Assembly: GCA_020747065.1 (NCBI GenBank)
Contig: JAGMVK010000003.1
Span: 1,054,001-1,118,000 of the forward strand
DNA: 64,000 nt
Reading direction: 5' to 3'
Source: Cadophora sp. MPI-SDFR-AT-0126
Taxonomy: Eukaryota; Ascomycota; Leotiomycetes; Helotiales; Ploettnerulaceae
The position numbers were made by a program, and so were the translations under genes. Positions 48,369 to 60,084 of this stretch are shown one piece after another (position 1 is the first letter of the stretch; each line of letters begins with the position of its first letter). Below the pieces are notes generated by a model. It ran no database searches, was not told the origin of the DNA, and was given only the letters and a program-made list of their open reading frames with translations.

Positions 48369-48996
48369 TCTAGCTTGAAGGTACTTCCTTAGAGCTAGGA
48401 CATAAGGTTTAGACTACGCAAATGTGGTTAAAATAAGTAGAAACCACTTAGATAGGTCGGCATGTGGCGAATAAGACTTGTTTGGGATCCGATTTGGCGA
48501 AGGAATGGGGGAAGTGAGGATTGTCCGTAATAGATAATGTTAAAACAAAAATTTCAGGAAATCGAAAGCATTTATTAGTATACAAAGTGAGCTGGCTTCT
48601 TGCTAGCGGGTTGTTTTGCGCTAACCATAATTAGTTAGTTACTTTGACAGGAGGTACTCCGTGTGGCGATCTTGCATAAATGTACGTGCCACAGAAGCCA
48701 TAATACTAGTGACGATTTCTGGCATCGTAGTAAGGCACTAATGCTCAGGTAAGACCTTTTTAAAAGTATAGTAATAATAAGAGCTCGATGGTAGAGTTGT
48801 GGTAAAAGAACTTTCTTTTACTATAAACGGAGATATCTGGTTAATCAGGTACGAGGGCGGTAATGCGAATGTAGTTTTTTAGTAAAAGGAGTTTAGAGTG
48901 TTTAGGGGTAGCGATAGGACACGAGTTATAGAAAAACAAAGGGTGGTTTAATAGATGAAAAAGTTTGAGATATCTAAAGTCGAAGTACTTATTAAA

Positions 48997-49038
48997 TTTC
49001 TCGGCACGGTGGGTTTCTCGCTACGCAGGGAGGGACGT
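48997..49038. repeat. Right terminal inverted repeat of the MYND element
   Basis: Reverse complement of the left repeat, ending AGGGAGGGACGT at 49038, followed by the TA duplication at 49039-49040 and sirtuin coding sequence. Confidence 0.9.
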
Positions 49039-50024
49039 TAGCAGTTTCCAGAATCTCTTTGCCATCTGGGTGAGGTTAGCCGTATAAAAGCAAGTTAGGT
49101 CTCAGCCTGCCAATCTTCAATAATCGCTTACCCTTCAATACCCGGGCCTGGCTTCTTTGCAAGCACCTTTGACAGTATAGCGAATCGGAACCGTGGAACA
49201 GATGTGGCTTATAGCCACAAACTTAGTTGCATATCTCGCATCGGGCTTAATCAACTCGACCATAGAGGCGCACCGTCTTAGCGTCGAGATCAGGTAATAG
49301 GCGCTCGACGCAATCAATATTCTGTGTATAGTACCGAAAATGAGAGCGAGTCCGCGCAAGCTCGTCTATAACCTTATAGAAAGGTAAAGGCTCGGTCAAA
49401 TCCGAATATAAGCGTTCACATATACCACGGACTATAAAGTAGAAACAGATTATCTCGTTTAAAGAGGAGTAAAGAGAGCGGTTAAATAAGGTCTGTTTAG
49501 ATTTCCATATATCCTTAAAAGTGGGAACTAGGTAAATTAGTATCGATGAAGGAATTTACAAACGAGCTTTAACTCACAGCCTACACTAACAAAGATACCG
49601 GTCCCGCTAATAACGACAATCTTTTCACTCGATCGCACGAGCTCTCTCAATCGGCTAAGGTCATCCACGGGTTCGCGGATAGTCTAAAGCGATCCCCTCA
49701 TTTGTTTAGCTCTTTTTCTAATGCGATAGTTGTAATTAATTAGTCCCTAAGTGGAAGCTGTCCGTTTTGGCAGATCTACATCATTATCGATTACTATTAG
49801 CCGATCTATTTCCACGATTAACAAACTTCGTAGTACTATATTTAAATCTCTTACCTCGAGAACCCTCCTAAGGGTATGCCCGCCTCTTCCTCGCCTTGGA
49901 GGCCGCGATCAAATTGTCACACGTCTTTTAAGCCCTTTTCAAACCAATGTTAGCATAAAGGCGCGTTCATTATCGCAACATCTTATTAAGTCGGATTTTG
50001 CAAATGCCATCTTCGTAATAGCGT

Positions 50025-50440
50025 GAAATGATAAGGATACTTGAAAAAAATGGAAAGGAAGCTAGGAGGGAAGTAGTTTGGAGAGGGGAGTACTGCCCTC
50101 TTATACTTGAACGGAAGGTCCGATGGCGCAGCTGCGACAGACTCCAGGATTCACCCCACTGACACAGTGCCTTCGGCTCGGAGGCCTTGATTCGTTGGAG
50201 AACAGTCAGACGGAGGACTGCACCGTCGGTCTCTCGATCAGGAATCCCCTTGCCAGTGAAAGCATGCAGCGCTCCTTATATTAAAGCTCTCCAAACTTGA
50301 CGATGGCCATAACTTATACATGATCTGGGCAATGCTCCTAAGCCATTCCGAGCAACGACTAACGGTATCCAGGAAGAAGTAGTGCAATTCTCAAGCTGCG
50401 ATCACCGTAGTCTTGCGAGCTTTTTAAATCTTATTTCCAT
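50025..50440. other. Upstream region of the sirtuin pseudogene, normal composition
   Basis: GC-normal block directly upstream of the sirtuin start, probably its promoter and leader. Small open frames here look accidental. Confidence 0.4.
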
Positions 50441-53400
50441 TTTATAAGTAAATAGGCGTTATTAGATAGGTCGTAGAGGCTTCCTTATTACGGAATAACT
50501 ATATCTCCTAGCTTCCCATTTCATCTGTACGAAGGTATTACTTATAACTGATCAATTGGGCTATGTTGGCATTAATATATTATATATAGTACATAATTTG
50601 CCTATCCTTAAAAGAGAGCCAGAGCACTTTATAAGAGCGGAGTCGAATCGTTGACTAAGGCTTCGGCGAGCCTCTAGCGCAGATTACACCGAAAGTACAT
50701 CACTAGAGGTATAGTATATATAAGTATATATAATCGTAACTAGGTACTCTTAAAAGACTTAAGTCGCTTAGTGAGAGTTAACGACGATTTGAATTAATAA
50801 TGTATTACTTTAACTGAACTCTCGATTCTTCGCTTATTTTAAAATCGTGATTAACGACATAAACATAACTACTACCTAAACGTGTAATAAGCTTATATTA
50901 TAGGCTTCTTCTTCTTATCCTTGCTTATATCTTTACGAATCTTCGAGCTAGCGCCTTTTCTTATCTTATATTATCATTATAGCTTATTTTAACTTTATAA
51001 CATTTTAAACTTCATTTATAAAACTGTTAAACTCGTAAAGGATATTATAATCTTGTCTTGTAATTAGTGGATAATAAGGTGCTTAATTAGCGGAGATACT
51101 AAGCTATGATAAGTATTAGTATAATTAAAATAATATATAATAAAGCGTTATCTAACGTTAGAAACTTTGGAAAACGAAATTGGTGATATTAAAGCGGAAG
51201 GCATGTTTAGTAGGGCAGCGTGTAACGCCTAAGCGAAGTATTATTATTACGTATAACAATTTAAATCGGACGGACAAGCCCCGTTTGAGATACTCTTATG
51301 TTATGGTTTTACTAATCTTTAATAATATCGCTAATAGGGCAAGTGGACGAAATTTTGTATTATTTTTAAGGTAATATTAAGTTTGTGCCGTTACTACCGC
51401 TAAAGATAATTTTTCAAAGGCGCTTTAAGCTCAATTGTGATAAATCTTTAACTATTATTGCTTATCTTTATTTTATAACATATGTATTTCTCAAAATATC
51501 TAACCTAAAATCCATTGCTTATAATCCGTTAACTAAAGTAATATCTATCTAAGAAAGCTAATAATAAAAATTAAATTTGCTTTATTTAAAAAAGCTACGA
51601 AATCTACGGCAAACACAAGAACTAGGTATAATATTATAATTAACTTCTATATCTTCTCCTATTTCAATATTATTAATAGCCATATATTACAAATACTTAA
51701 CTAGGAGGTTCTAACCTAGTATATTTAAGATTAGTATAGTAAAGCGTTTAGGGAATTTATTTAATCTTTACAACTTAAATGATAAGAGTAGTCCCTTTTG
51801 GGCATTGCCTATATAGAGCTTTTATAAACACGTCTTTTAGGGCTTCCTATCTTTATATTAGCTTGAACCTAAGAGCTTATTTAGAATTTAAGTTAAAGAA
51901 TATTATGCTTCTATAATATTTAAAATTAAACACTGGTTTATCGAGGTATTTTATAACTAAAATTAATTTGGTGAGATTTTAAAAAGGGCAAAAATTAAAT
52001 AACCTAGTAAAATAATAGTTATACGAATTATAATATAAGACTACTAATTAAATTTCTTTTACCTTAAGAAATCTACGTATAAACTGCTTATCTCTTAGCG
52101 CATTTGTTTTGGTGAAATAAAGAATATCGCGTATAAGACAAAAATATATTAGCCTCGACGTAGATTCTATCTTGTGATCAAACGTAAAGAAGGACTAGTA
52201 AATAGAGAGGGCTTTTTAGCGAGATTCCGAGCAGATATATAATACTACTAAAGAAGTGCTATTATTAAAAAAGGAACCACTATTATCTTCACGAACAATA
52301 AATTAAATAATACGAAAAGTTGGGAAATTATATTACTAGATTAATTTCCGAATTTCAAGAGAAATCTTCTTTTGGAATATCTCTTGTTTAAAGCAATCGG
52401 AGTTTAGTAGTGACTAATGTCGAGATTAAGCTTTAAGCAATCGATTCTTCTCTTATAGGTTATACACTTTCACTTAAAGGAGAGAGATCCGCCCTACGTA
52501 AAGCCTTATTTCGATAAAGGCAGGGTTTAAAGGCCTCGTTAATATTAGTTATATTAATCTTCTCTCAACCTCTTCGTTCTTAAACAAATCATTTATCTCG
52601 GGGATTCTCGAAAAGGTACCTAAATATAAGAGACGATAAAAGATAATGTATATAATAAAATTAGAAAGAGGTATATTAATTTAGAGATCGAAGGTAGCGG
52701 CCCCGAAGCGGCTAACCAGAAGTCATTCGACGTCAAGTTTGTAGCCTTAGAATTAAAGATAGCACTAAGATGAGAGTTACATTAATATCTCAAGCTAACG
52801 GTAAGACATAATGAAGCAGGCTATTAATATAATATAAATCGCTTAAGGTATAGTATGCGCGAGTATATACTTTAATAACTCTATACTCTTTAAAGAACTA
52901 AGGGAAGAGTATAAGCAAGAAGCAAAATATTAACCCTAAAAGCAGCTTTATTTATTCTTCTCTTAGATAAAGAAAATGCTTAGTAACTTTTTATATAAGT
53001 AAAGGATAGTATTATTAATCGCTATTTCCACTCGTAGTTTATAGGCACAGAGCTATAGTCCGTACTCTTGTTATCATTTATAGAAACTAAATCTGGAAAA
53101 TACTATATAAAAGGCTAAAGTTACTTTACTAAAGGTTATATATACTTAATTGTTTTATTCCTAGTCCTTATTTATATGTTAAGTGTTAACTTAAAGCTCT
53201 TGTGTCCTTGAATAACGGTGCGCCAAAGCGTTATTAATCTGGTGGTGACTTGAGGGTCTTGAACTAATCCTTAAAATATCTCTTACTTAGTTTTATTCGC
53301 TTCTCTAGTACATTTTCGACGTTTATATAAGGAATCCCGCTCGCCCATATATCTATAAGAGCTCTCGTAAGAATTATAAAGCGTATTAGTAGCTAAAACT

Positions 53401-53590
53401 AAAGTACGTTGTAACGGCTGATCTCGAGGACCTAGGCCCAGAGATTCAACTTCGACGGTCAGCCTTTTAAGAACTCTAGCGTGCTTTAAATTAATTATTA
53501 TGCCCATACTATTTTCTATTTACTACTAAACTTGATCTTAAGTAGTAATAAGCAAAGCTTTAGTTAGAGTTAGCCTACTAAGTACCTCTT
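50441..53590. other. AT-rich decayed region, no gene recognised
   Basis: RIP-type composition. Open frames such as 51180-51374 have no recognisable motif and unnatural composition. A GC-richer patch at about 52.4-52.9 kb and a minus-strand open frame at 53283-53507 (MGIIINLKHARVLKRLTVEV) may be ends of unknown genes; I cannot name them. Confidence 0.35.
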
Positions 53591-53599
53591 CTAAGGACT

Positions 53600-54530
53600 G
53601 TAATACCTTAGTATTAATTAGTCGGTGGGTTTTGCTCTCTGCTTTTAAAGACTAAGTTAACTAGCTTGCCCTTGACTTTAGTTTAGCTAGCTTCTTCTTT
53701 ATTTTAACTTTTATATTATATATATTCTAAAGCTTAGCCTCTGTCGTCTCCCTCTAGGAATTTGTTCTCAATTGCAAGTACGACGAGGTTTTCTAACTTC
53801 TTATACCAATATAAAAGCTGCGCAACTCGCAAGTGGTCTTATAATACTTAAAAAAGTAACTAGGCGTCCTAAACCATTTCTTTTATTTTTTTAATAAGAA
53901 TCCGTAGGCGATAATAAACAACGTAGTACTAGATAAATATAGCGCGCTTAAATAAGGCTGCCAGCGATTAACCATGACTTAAAGCAATAGCTATTACAGG
54001 GATATTACACTTCAAGAAGGTCTTTTACCACTTAGTTAGTTTAACAACCTCGGGTACATCCCAGCTATTGGCCTCTAACATAAACGAAAACTACTTTTTA
54101 ATAAAGTTATAATAGTATTCTTTTAGTAGTCGTTAAGTTTAAGTAAGGATTAAATATTAAAGTATAAAAAAGAGATATATAAGATTTATTAATATAATAT
54201 TATAATCACGGGTACACTTTAGGCCTTTTTTACTCTTCTCTCTACTTACAAAGATAGACGTAGGTAGCGTTAATACTCTAAAAAGGATTATTCAAGAGAC
54301 TTATATTTATATCTTCGCGAAAAACTTCCTTAGACACAGTCTCCTTTCCCTTTTTTACTTAAAGTATGGCCCTTATGAGTTTTGTCGCGGCTTAAGTAGG
54401 CTTTCTAATGCGCCTCGACTTTCTGTTTATACAGTGCTGTCTAACTATTAAAGTAGTCTTTAGGGAAGCGCCATTTAACATCGGAGTATCGGAAGAGTAG
54501 AGGGTATTCAAGAAAGAAGAGGCGTCGAGG
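53600..54530 (-). pseudogene. Unrecognised gene relic, helical
   Basis: Minus strand: SFMLEANSWDVPEVVKLTK, then KTFLKCNIPVIAIALSHG, LAALFKRAIFI, VYYRLRILIKKIKEMV, DHLRVAQLLYWYKKLENLVV and LAIENKFLEGDDRG, with TAA/TAG stops at likely Gln/Trp positions. Upstream fragments (WRFPKDYFNS, KQKVEAH) are in another frame. Strongly helical, Lys/Glu-rich toward the end. No family recognised; not a transposase motif I know. Confidence 0.4.
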
Positions 54531-55289
54531 TTTATTCTATCACTTTATCCTCGCTCGCCCTTAAAACTATCCTCCACGCACTTCACAATTAGGACTACAA
54601 AGTACTCTAGGCGCGTTATATTAACTACGATAAGGGAGGGATTAGACTTAAATAAGCTCTTAGTAAATAAAAGCGCGAGATAAATTCTTTATTATAAATA
54701 CAAGTTTTGAGACAAGTAAGAAGAGTAAATGAGTTATACTTATATTATACTTTAAGAAGTTAATTTTTATTATCCTACTTTTAGTCAGCGTAGAATTTTA
54801 GAACTGCTTAACTTTAAAAAAAATAATCACATTTTGAAATTATAACTAGGGAAGCTAAGATACTGCTTAAGAGCTTGTTAACTACTAAACGATTAATCGC
54901 ACTCGTCGTATTTAAGGATCGTGAGCTAGGGAATTAAGGTGCTAATTAAGGGCTCGCTTAGTGTTAAATGCCTAATTATACTCGTCGCACTTATATACCA
55001 GATTATAAGCGGGTGAATTAAGGTACTACTATAATGCTTACTAATTACTAAAAGATCGATCGTAAGGAGAGTAGTATAAGGTTATATCGCTTAATAATTT
55101 ATTTCTTTAACGTTATAGTTTCTTTACTCGATAAAGGGATAATTGCCTCGTGAAGCAACCCCTCCTTTTGTTTTCGGCTTAGCGTTACTCATAATTTCAT
55201 TTATGTTTACCGCTAACTTAAATTTGCTTAGCGTATAAAAACTTCTGGAGTGATATTGTCCATAGCGCTTTATAAAAATATAATACTAA

Positions 55290-57060
55290 AAAAACCACCG
55301 CATTATAGAAGAGGTTATTCAAAACTTGCTACACCGAGTAATCGGCGAAGTGCTAATACCCTGCAAATTAAGTAGTAAGAATAATAAGCTACTTAACGAT
55401 AAAATTACTTATATTTCTAAAATTAGTAAGTAATCAATCAGACCTATACTTTACTTCATCGCTAACCCTACTACTATTAATAAAATCCGACTTAACGCTA
55501 AAATAAAGAGAGACTTAAAATCAAAGGACCTTATATTTATACGCGTACGTAAGTCGAATCGCCTCAAATCCTATACCCAAAAACGTCAATTTAATAATCT
55601 AGAGGGCTTAATAAGCCCTTACAAGAGGAAACGGAAGTCCAGGTCCACAGATAAGCTTATTAACAAACCAGCTACTATTAATAAGTCTAGCGCCGATATA
55701 AATATAGAGATCAGCACATCCTCTGGGACCAATAAGCCTACTACCAATGCAACTACAGAGGACGCAGTAGTCGTCACACCAGCTGCTATTAATAGGTATA
55801 GCACTAATGCGGCTTTAGAGGACGTAGCGATCAATATACCAGCTGCTATTAATAAGCATAATACCAATACAGCTCTAGAGGACGTAGCGGTCCATACACC
55901 AGCTGCTGTCGATAAGCACAGCACCGATGCGGCTATAGAGGATACAATAGTTAGTACCCCCTTAGGATAGACAGACAACTTAAGCGCTGTATCATCCTCT
56001 ACGACAAAGAACACCTAGATAGGAGCCTAGCTAAGCCCGGTGCTCTTATACCCATTACCTACTATAGTAAATTTATTACATCTTAAGTATGCAATTCGTG
56101 TTATAACCTTTATACTCCTGGAGTTAGTAAATTAATATGATAGGATTAGATAGTTCGGTAACTGTACCGAAGAGAAAATGGTACAAAGCACGACCAACCT
56201 TACCAAGATTCGTGCATTTACGAACCAGCTTACTAGCCTGGAATATAAAGCTACGATTTATTCTATCTCAAAGAGAAACGCGAAGTATATAACTAATAGT
56301 ATACAAATCGATAGTAATAAAAACGCTTACTAGGAAATAATCTTTAAAAGCGTTAAATCCATTAATCCCGCGACCTTACTCAAAGGATTATCTAAGAGAC
56401 CCCTTAATAATATCAGCGCAGCTAAGAAGATCGCGATAAAAAACTTTATGATCAGGGCTAGCCTTAGAACGAGCCCAAAAAACCAGCGGTAACATCGCGG
56501 CTTCTGGAAAGCCTTATTCAATATTCGGAAAACAGATGTCAAGATAATCACTTGCTACCGAACTGATAAGTTCACCGAATACTACAAAATATACTCGAGA
56601 AGATTAGACATTTCTCTTATTAATACTATTATATTATAAGAAAAAGTTTACAGACCTTAAATAAGCTAACTTAAGGGTCGAGTATTTAAATATTATAAAG
56701 GAGATTTTTTGGGCAAGTCCCGTCTTATATAAAAGCATATCGCTAAGAGACTTGAAGTTACTAAGTCCTTATGAAATAACGCTTCTAATAAGTAGTACTC
56801 GAATAACGAAGAAGCTGCTTTTAAGCTTACAATAGCAGTCAAAGCAAATTTATCTAAGAGTCTAGTAAGCCTTTTTAATAATCATACTAACACGCAATAG
56901 TATTAAAACAAAGCTTTTTTTATATCTCTTTTACCAAACGGCGACAATTTCCTCGATATTTATCCTACTATCCTAGTATTTCTAAGGGATTTCTTAAGCA
57001 TTTATTCTAAAACCGTCCGATTCTTAGAAAAGCCTAATCCTTCGCATAGTATCCCCGGAC
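55290..57060 (+). pseudogene. Unrecognised large gene relic with internal 20-residue repeats
   Basis: Plus-strand frame beginning near 55290 (KPPHYRRGYSKLATPSNRRS). After one frame change it is open from about 55.43 to 55.97 kb (RKSNRLKSYTQKRQFNNLEG; basic SPYKRKRKSRS), including about five repeats of the type PAAINKHNTNTALEDVAVHT. It continues with TAA/TAG stops through TTNLTKIRAFTNQLTSLEYK, FMIRASLRTSPKNQR, TCYRTDKFTEYYKIYSRRLD and NGDNFLDIYPTILVFLRDFL. No family recognised; the basic segment, repeats and length could suit a gag-like or DNA-binding protein. Confidence 0.45.
55669..55970 (+). repeat. Tandem 60 bp coding repeats, about five units
   Basis: The word agctgctattaata recurs at 55781 and 55841, with agctgctgtcgata at 55901: an exact 60 bp period. 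Two more divergent units precede. The period is a multiple of three, so each unit is 20 residues in the surrounding frame. Unlike the flanks this stretch is nearly free of stops. Confidence 0.85.
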
Positions 57061-57696
57061 CTAAATCAAAACTTTAGCTAAACTACTCGTAAAGCACTAG
57101 GACCTTTAACTAAATGTAAGTTTCAAAGCTTAATACTAATATAAATGTATATTTACACTAGAAGGCTATTAATAAGCAGGATAAAACAGGCCTCTACGAA
57201 TCGTGAAGGGTCTTAGTTATAGCTAAGAAGGCTATTATGCCCTTTAAACCGCTTGTCCGTACCGCTCCTTGAAATAAACAATACCTTCTACATCAGAAAT
57301 TAGGATTCGCGAAGAGAGGCTTTATAAAAAGTACCTTAGTAACAAAGTTAAAGAGTTAACTTATAAAGGTAAGAATAACCAAGGATTCTGATTTAACCTT
57401 GAAGCTCGGTTTGTCGCAAGAGCTAGGATCACTGGGTGTAGGTCAAATCGAGATATCACATCACATCACCTAATCTTTTAGATCACATTCTGAATCCTGT
57501 TCAAGGTTAAGAAAGAGCTAAATAGTAATTAGTTGCATATTTTTATAAGTTATAATTAGAGTCATTTTATAAACCGGTGGTTTTTCCGTAATCGTGACAC
57601 TTATTAACAAGTAGAAATTTAATTAACGACTAGTACAGTATAATTCAGATTAAACTTACAGAGTTTCTTACCCTGATCCCTATAACTCATATTCCT
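57061..57696. other. Transition from AT-rich relic to a normal-composition patch
   Basis: AT-rich to about 57.4 kb, then a patch with a short run of atcac repeats at about 57455-57470, leading to the next gene start. No coding call. Confidence 0.35.
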
Positions 57697-58380
57697 ATGG
57701 CTGACTATCTACTTCGTATTAAGGGCAATAATCTAACCTTTTTTATCTATGCTACACGACCCAGAATTTACCAGTTACAGAAGGAAAAGAATAAAGCGGA
57801 TTAGCTTATTAGTTAATATGCTTTACAAAGTGGAATCTTCCAATACAACGCACAGATACCAAGTGTTGGAATATTCGGGCATGTACCAAAGTATCAAGCT
57901 TTGAGCAACCGTAGCATCTTATTACTGTATGCAGAGGTAATAGATATCAGGTCCTTGGGGATATGAGCGACGATAGGTATTCTGCTCGAAGTCTGCACTC
58001 CGTAGAAGTAACTAGTAGCAGTTCGTCAGCCGTTTTGTCAGGGTTATCTAGTCGTCGTCGAAATTGGCAAAAGTGCCGCCCCCCGATAACCCATCTCCAC
58101 CCACACTGACGACCATTTAACTAACAGACATGCATACTTCGAAGTAGTAGATCTATTCGTTAGCCCTGGCAGCACTGACAAAAGTACGCAGTTTAGTAAT
58201 GATACTGATAAAGCAACCCCCCTCTCTATTTTACTCTTCCGCAATTATATCTACCAGGAGATAGCAGTCCGCAAAGGGTTTAAAAGGCCAATTACTATAA
58301 TTAATAAACTTTCGTAATGACGTTATAAAGCACCGGGAAAGACAGAGGTTCAAGGTAGTGACGTTATCACAAAATAATAA
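57697..58380 (+). pseudogene. Unrecognised small gene relic
   Basis: ATG 57697 opens MADYLLRIKGNNLTFFIYAT, then RPRIYQLQKEKNKAD and YNAQIPSVGIFGHVPKYQAL. The same frame continues from 58021 with CQGYLVVVEIGKSAAPR and HTDDHLTNRHAYFEVVDLFV, then NYIYQEIAVRKGFKRPITII, with a few TAA/TAG stops and no net frameshift. About 220 codons, soluble. Composition is less AT-rich than its flanks. Family unknown. Confidence 0.45.
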
Positions 58381-58679
58381 CATATTAACAGTTATTAGCT
58401 TAAAAGAGTAGATCTCACTAGTAAAGTAAGTATTTTCATTATAATCAGCACATTTTTAAGGTCTAAGTGATCGCCTATCTTGTAGACCTTTTGCTCTCTA
58501 ATTCGCGATCACTATAAGTGCTTCGTAAAAACTACGTGTACTACTTTTCTTATAAAGGAAGTATACTAAAGTATCTTATTATTTATTAGCTTAAATATAC
58601 ACTAATAAGATCGAATAATATATAAAGAAAAATTTTAATAGTAATTATGATCTATCGAAATCGTAGCTTTTAGTAAGAT

Positions 58680-59130
58680 ATTATTAAATCTATCCCCCGT
58701 ACCCTCCAGCTTAATTCTCGCTATAGCACTTCTCTTATGCCTCCCTTCTAGTCTTTATAAAGCCGAGATTTAGTACCTTGCTTTATAAAGCTAACCGGTA
58801 TATACCTTTTAACTAAAGGATAACTCTGGTCCTAAAAACGTTTAGAATATAAACCTTGGATAAAACACAAGGCTACTCACCACCTTTATTAAACTAAGCA
58901 GCTAAGAAGGCCTATCTTTAGAGGCGTAATTAAAGAGCCGTCCATTTCTCCGTACTAAAACATAAACTTTACTACCGAACTCGCTCCTCAGCTTATCTGC
59001 CTTTTCTATAAAAGTGTTTTTTCGTCTTCGGAAATTCTCCGACACAGCTTTTATCAAGCGCCGTAGAGATCGCGACTTCTCTATACTTAAAGCGACTTAG
59101 GCAGCTTCTCCCCAGGTGTTATAGCCTATT
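58680..59130 (-). pseudogene. MADS-box-like protein fragment
   Basis: Minus-strand text SRSLRRLIKAVSENFRRRKN, TFIEKADKLRSEFGSKVYVL, VRRNGRLFNYASKDRPS fits the N-terminal half of a MADS-box (SRF-type) DNA-binding domain in the divergent form seen in small fungal proteins: a basic helix with RRRKNTFIEKA followed by the beta strand VYVLVRRNGR. The part after it (FLGPELSFS; ARIKLEGTGDRFNNIL) is less clear. RIP stops are present. It would be a nuclear DNA-binding factor; I am not certain of the family. Confidence 0.5.
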
Positions 59131-59240
59131 CAATACTAATTATTCACCTCGATCTCCGTTCATAGGTCTTCAATCAGCTAATAAAGAGTATTTTCATAGC
59201 TTACGTATATCTCTTCTTGATATATTCTATTTAAGCGCAG

Positions 59241-59463
59241 TGTTCTTGTCGGTTCAATACCGAATATAAGCCAAGAATCAAACGTAAATATCATGTATAT
59301 GCATATCAAGCTTGATGGTGTGGAAAATCTGTGTTTCTTCTAAGAGGGGGTGGGAGGTACTAGACTATATACTGCCTCCCGAAACGCCACCGAATCACCC
59401 CCGTAAGTGGTCCTACCCCCTATTCTAGCTAAGACATGCTTTGGATAGGCCTGCGGACCAACA
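59241..59463 (+). repeat. LTR-like repeat, copy 2 (probable solo LTR)
   Basis: A 223 bp copy of 935-1160 in the same orientation, beginning TGTTCTTGTCGG and ending GACCAACA. It is much less mutated than copy 1. No adjacent gag or pol was recognised, so it is probably a solo LTR. The flanking 5 bp (cgcag and gttct) do not match, so no target duplication is seen. Confidence 0.7.
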
Positions 59464-60084
59464 GTTCTCCTTCGAGGTTATCATCTCGTTCAATTACGAG
59501 AAAAAGAACGATGTTTCATAAGATAATATAATATCATAGCTAATATATATAATTATAAACTAAAAATAACTAAATCTTCCTGCCATTTTTAAGGATAAAG
59601 CTAACCGCGAAAAAACAATTCCGATTCTGCGAACGATATTAAAAGCTAATAAAGATATTACTGCGAATAGCTTCAAAACTAACGGAGATTTTTGCCGCAG
59701 GTTTTATTTGCGAAGGGGAGTAAGTATATATTTAAGTTATCTTTCCTGCTCTTTATGCCACGTCTTAAGTAGTTTTAACAAAGAGATCGTAGCTTAAATT
59801 CTCATCTAAGACTAAATAACGTCATAAGCCTGATCGCGCCTTTGACTCCTCGTTCTTATAAAGCCTCGCCGATGGAGAAGTAAAGATAAGTGAATCGTAA
59901 GTATAAGACCTATATAATTTATTTGGGAGATAGTATTTAATTTCTCTTTCTAGATAATCCAAGCTCTCGCAAGAGTAGCTTAATAAGCTCCAACGATCGA
60001 TATATTTCGATAAGAAGAAGATATAATAATAGTACAAGGGTATATAAAGCCTGGTTAGTTAAAAGGTTTATGTTGACTCGATCT
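59464..60084. other. AT-rich sequence upstream of the NCS-1 pseudogene
   Basis: Probably contains the decayed promoter and first exons of the calcium-sensor gene, but they could not be read. The minus-strand open frame at 59822-60037 has no natural composition. Confidence 0.35.

Larger units (their letters stand above)
47260..49038 (+). mobile_element. TA-flanked inverted-repeat element carrying a MYND-finger gene, 1,779 bp
   Basis: The ends are about 42 bp inverted repeats (47260-47301 and 48997-49038). TA duplications flank both. The element sits inside the sirtuin coding sequence, which is continuous across it. TA duplication and terminal repeats fit Tc1/mariner-like chemistry, but no DDE transposase can be read; the only gene is MYND. 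It is best described as a non-autonomous element that acquired a host-like gene, or a small element family with a non-canonical gene. Its GC content is higher and its damage lighter than the host gene. Confidence 0.85.
47130..50024 (-). pseudogene. Sirtuin (Sir2-family) pseudogene, interrupted by a TA-flanked element
   Basis: Minus strand. N-terminal part DRLIVIDNDVDLPKRTAS and DDLSRLRELVRSSEKIVVIS, running into GTGIFVSVG (family GAGIS of the NAD fold). Then FNRSLYSSLNE, VIDELARTRS, YTQNIDCVERLLPDLDAKTV, RLYGRVD (catalytic LHG His now Tyr), zinc-binding Cys pairs CEIC and YCQRC, GRLRPNLLLYG, and at 49041 DGKEILETA, where the element 47260-49038 begins. The gene resumes at 47257 downward with HDLRTCPELMLIVGTKLRIP and GARSIVTNFCRAARSVGG, ending at 47130. 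Sirtuins are NAD-dependent deacylases of chromatin and other proteins. It carries RIP stops and at least one frame change besides the insertion. Confidence 0.85.

Noticed and set aside
50630..50720. tRNA-like GC-rich patch
   Set aside because: No cloverleaf arms or conserved A/B box spacing could be made out.
51180..51374. Open frame of 64 codons
   Set aside because: No motif and no upstream or downstream support; expected by chance in RIP-altered sequence.
55619..56014. Minus-strand open frame, Val/Ala/Leu-rich
   Set aside because: Shadow of the 60 bp repeats; the plus strand gives a more natural protein that continues on both sides.
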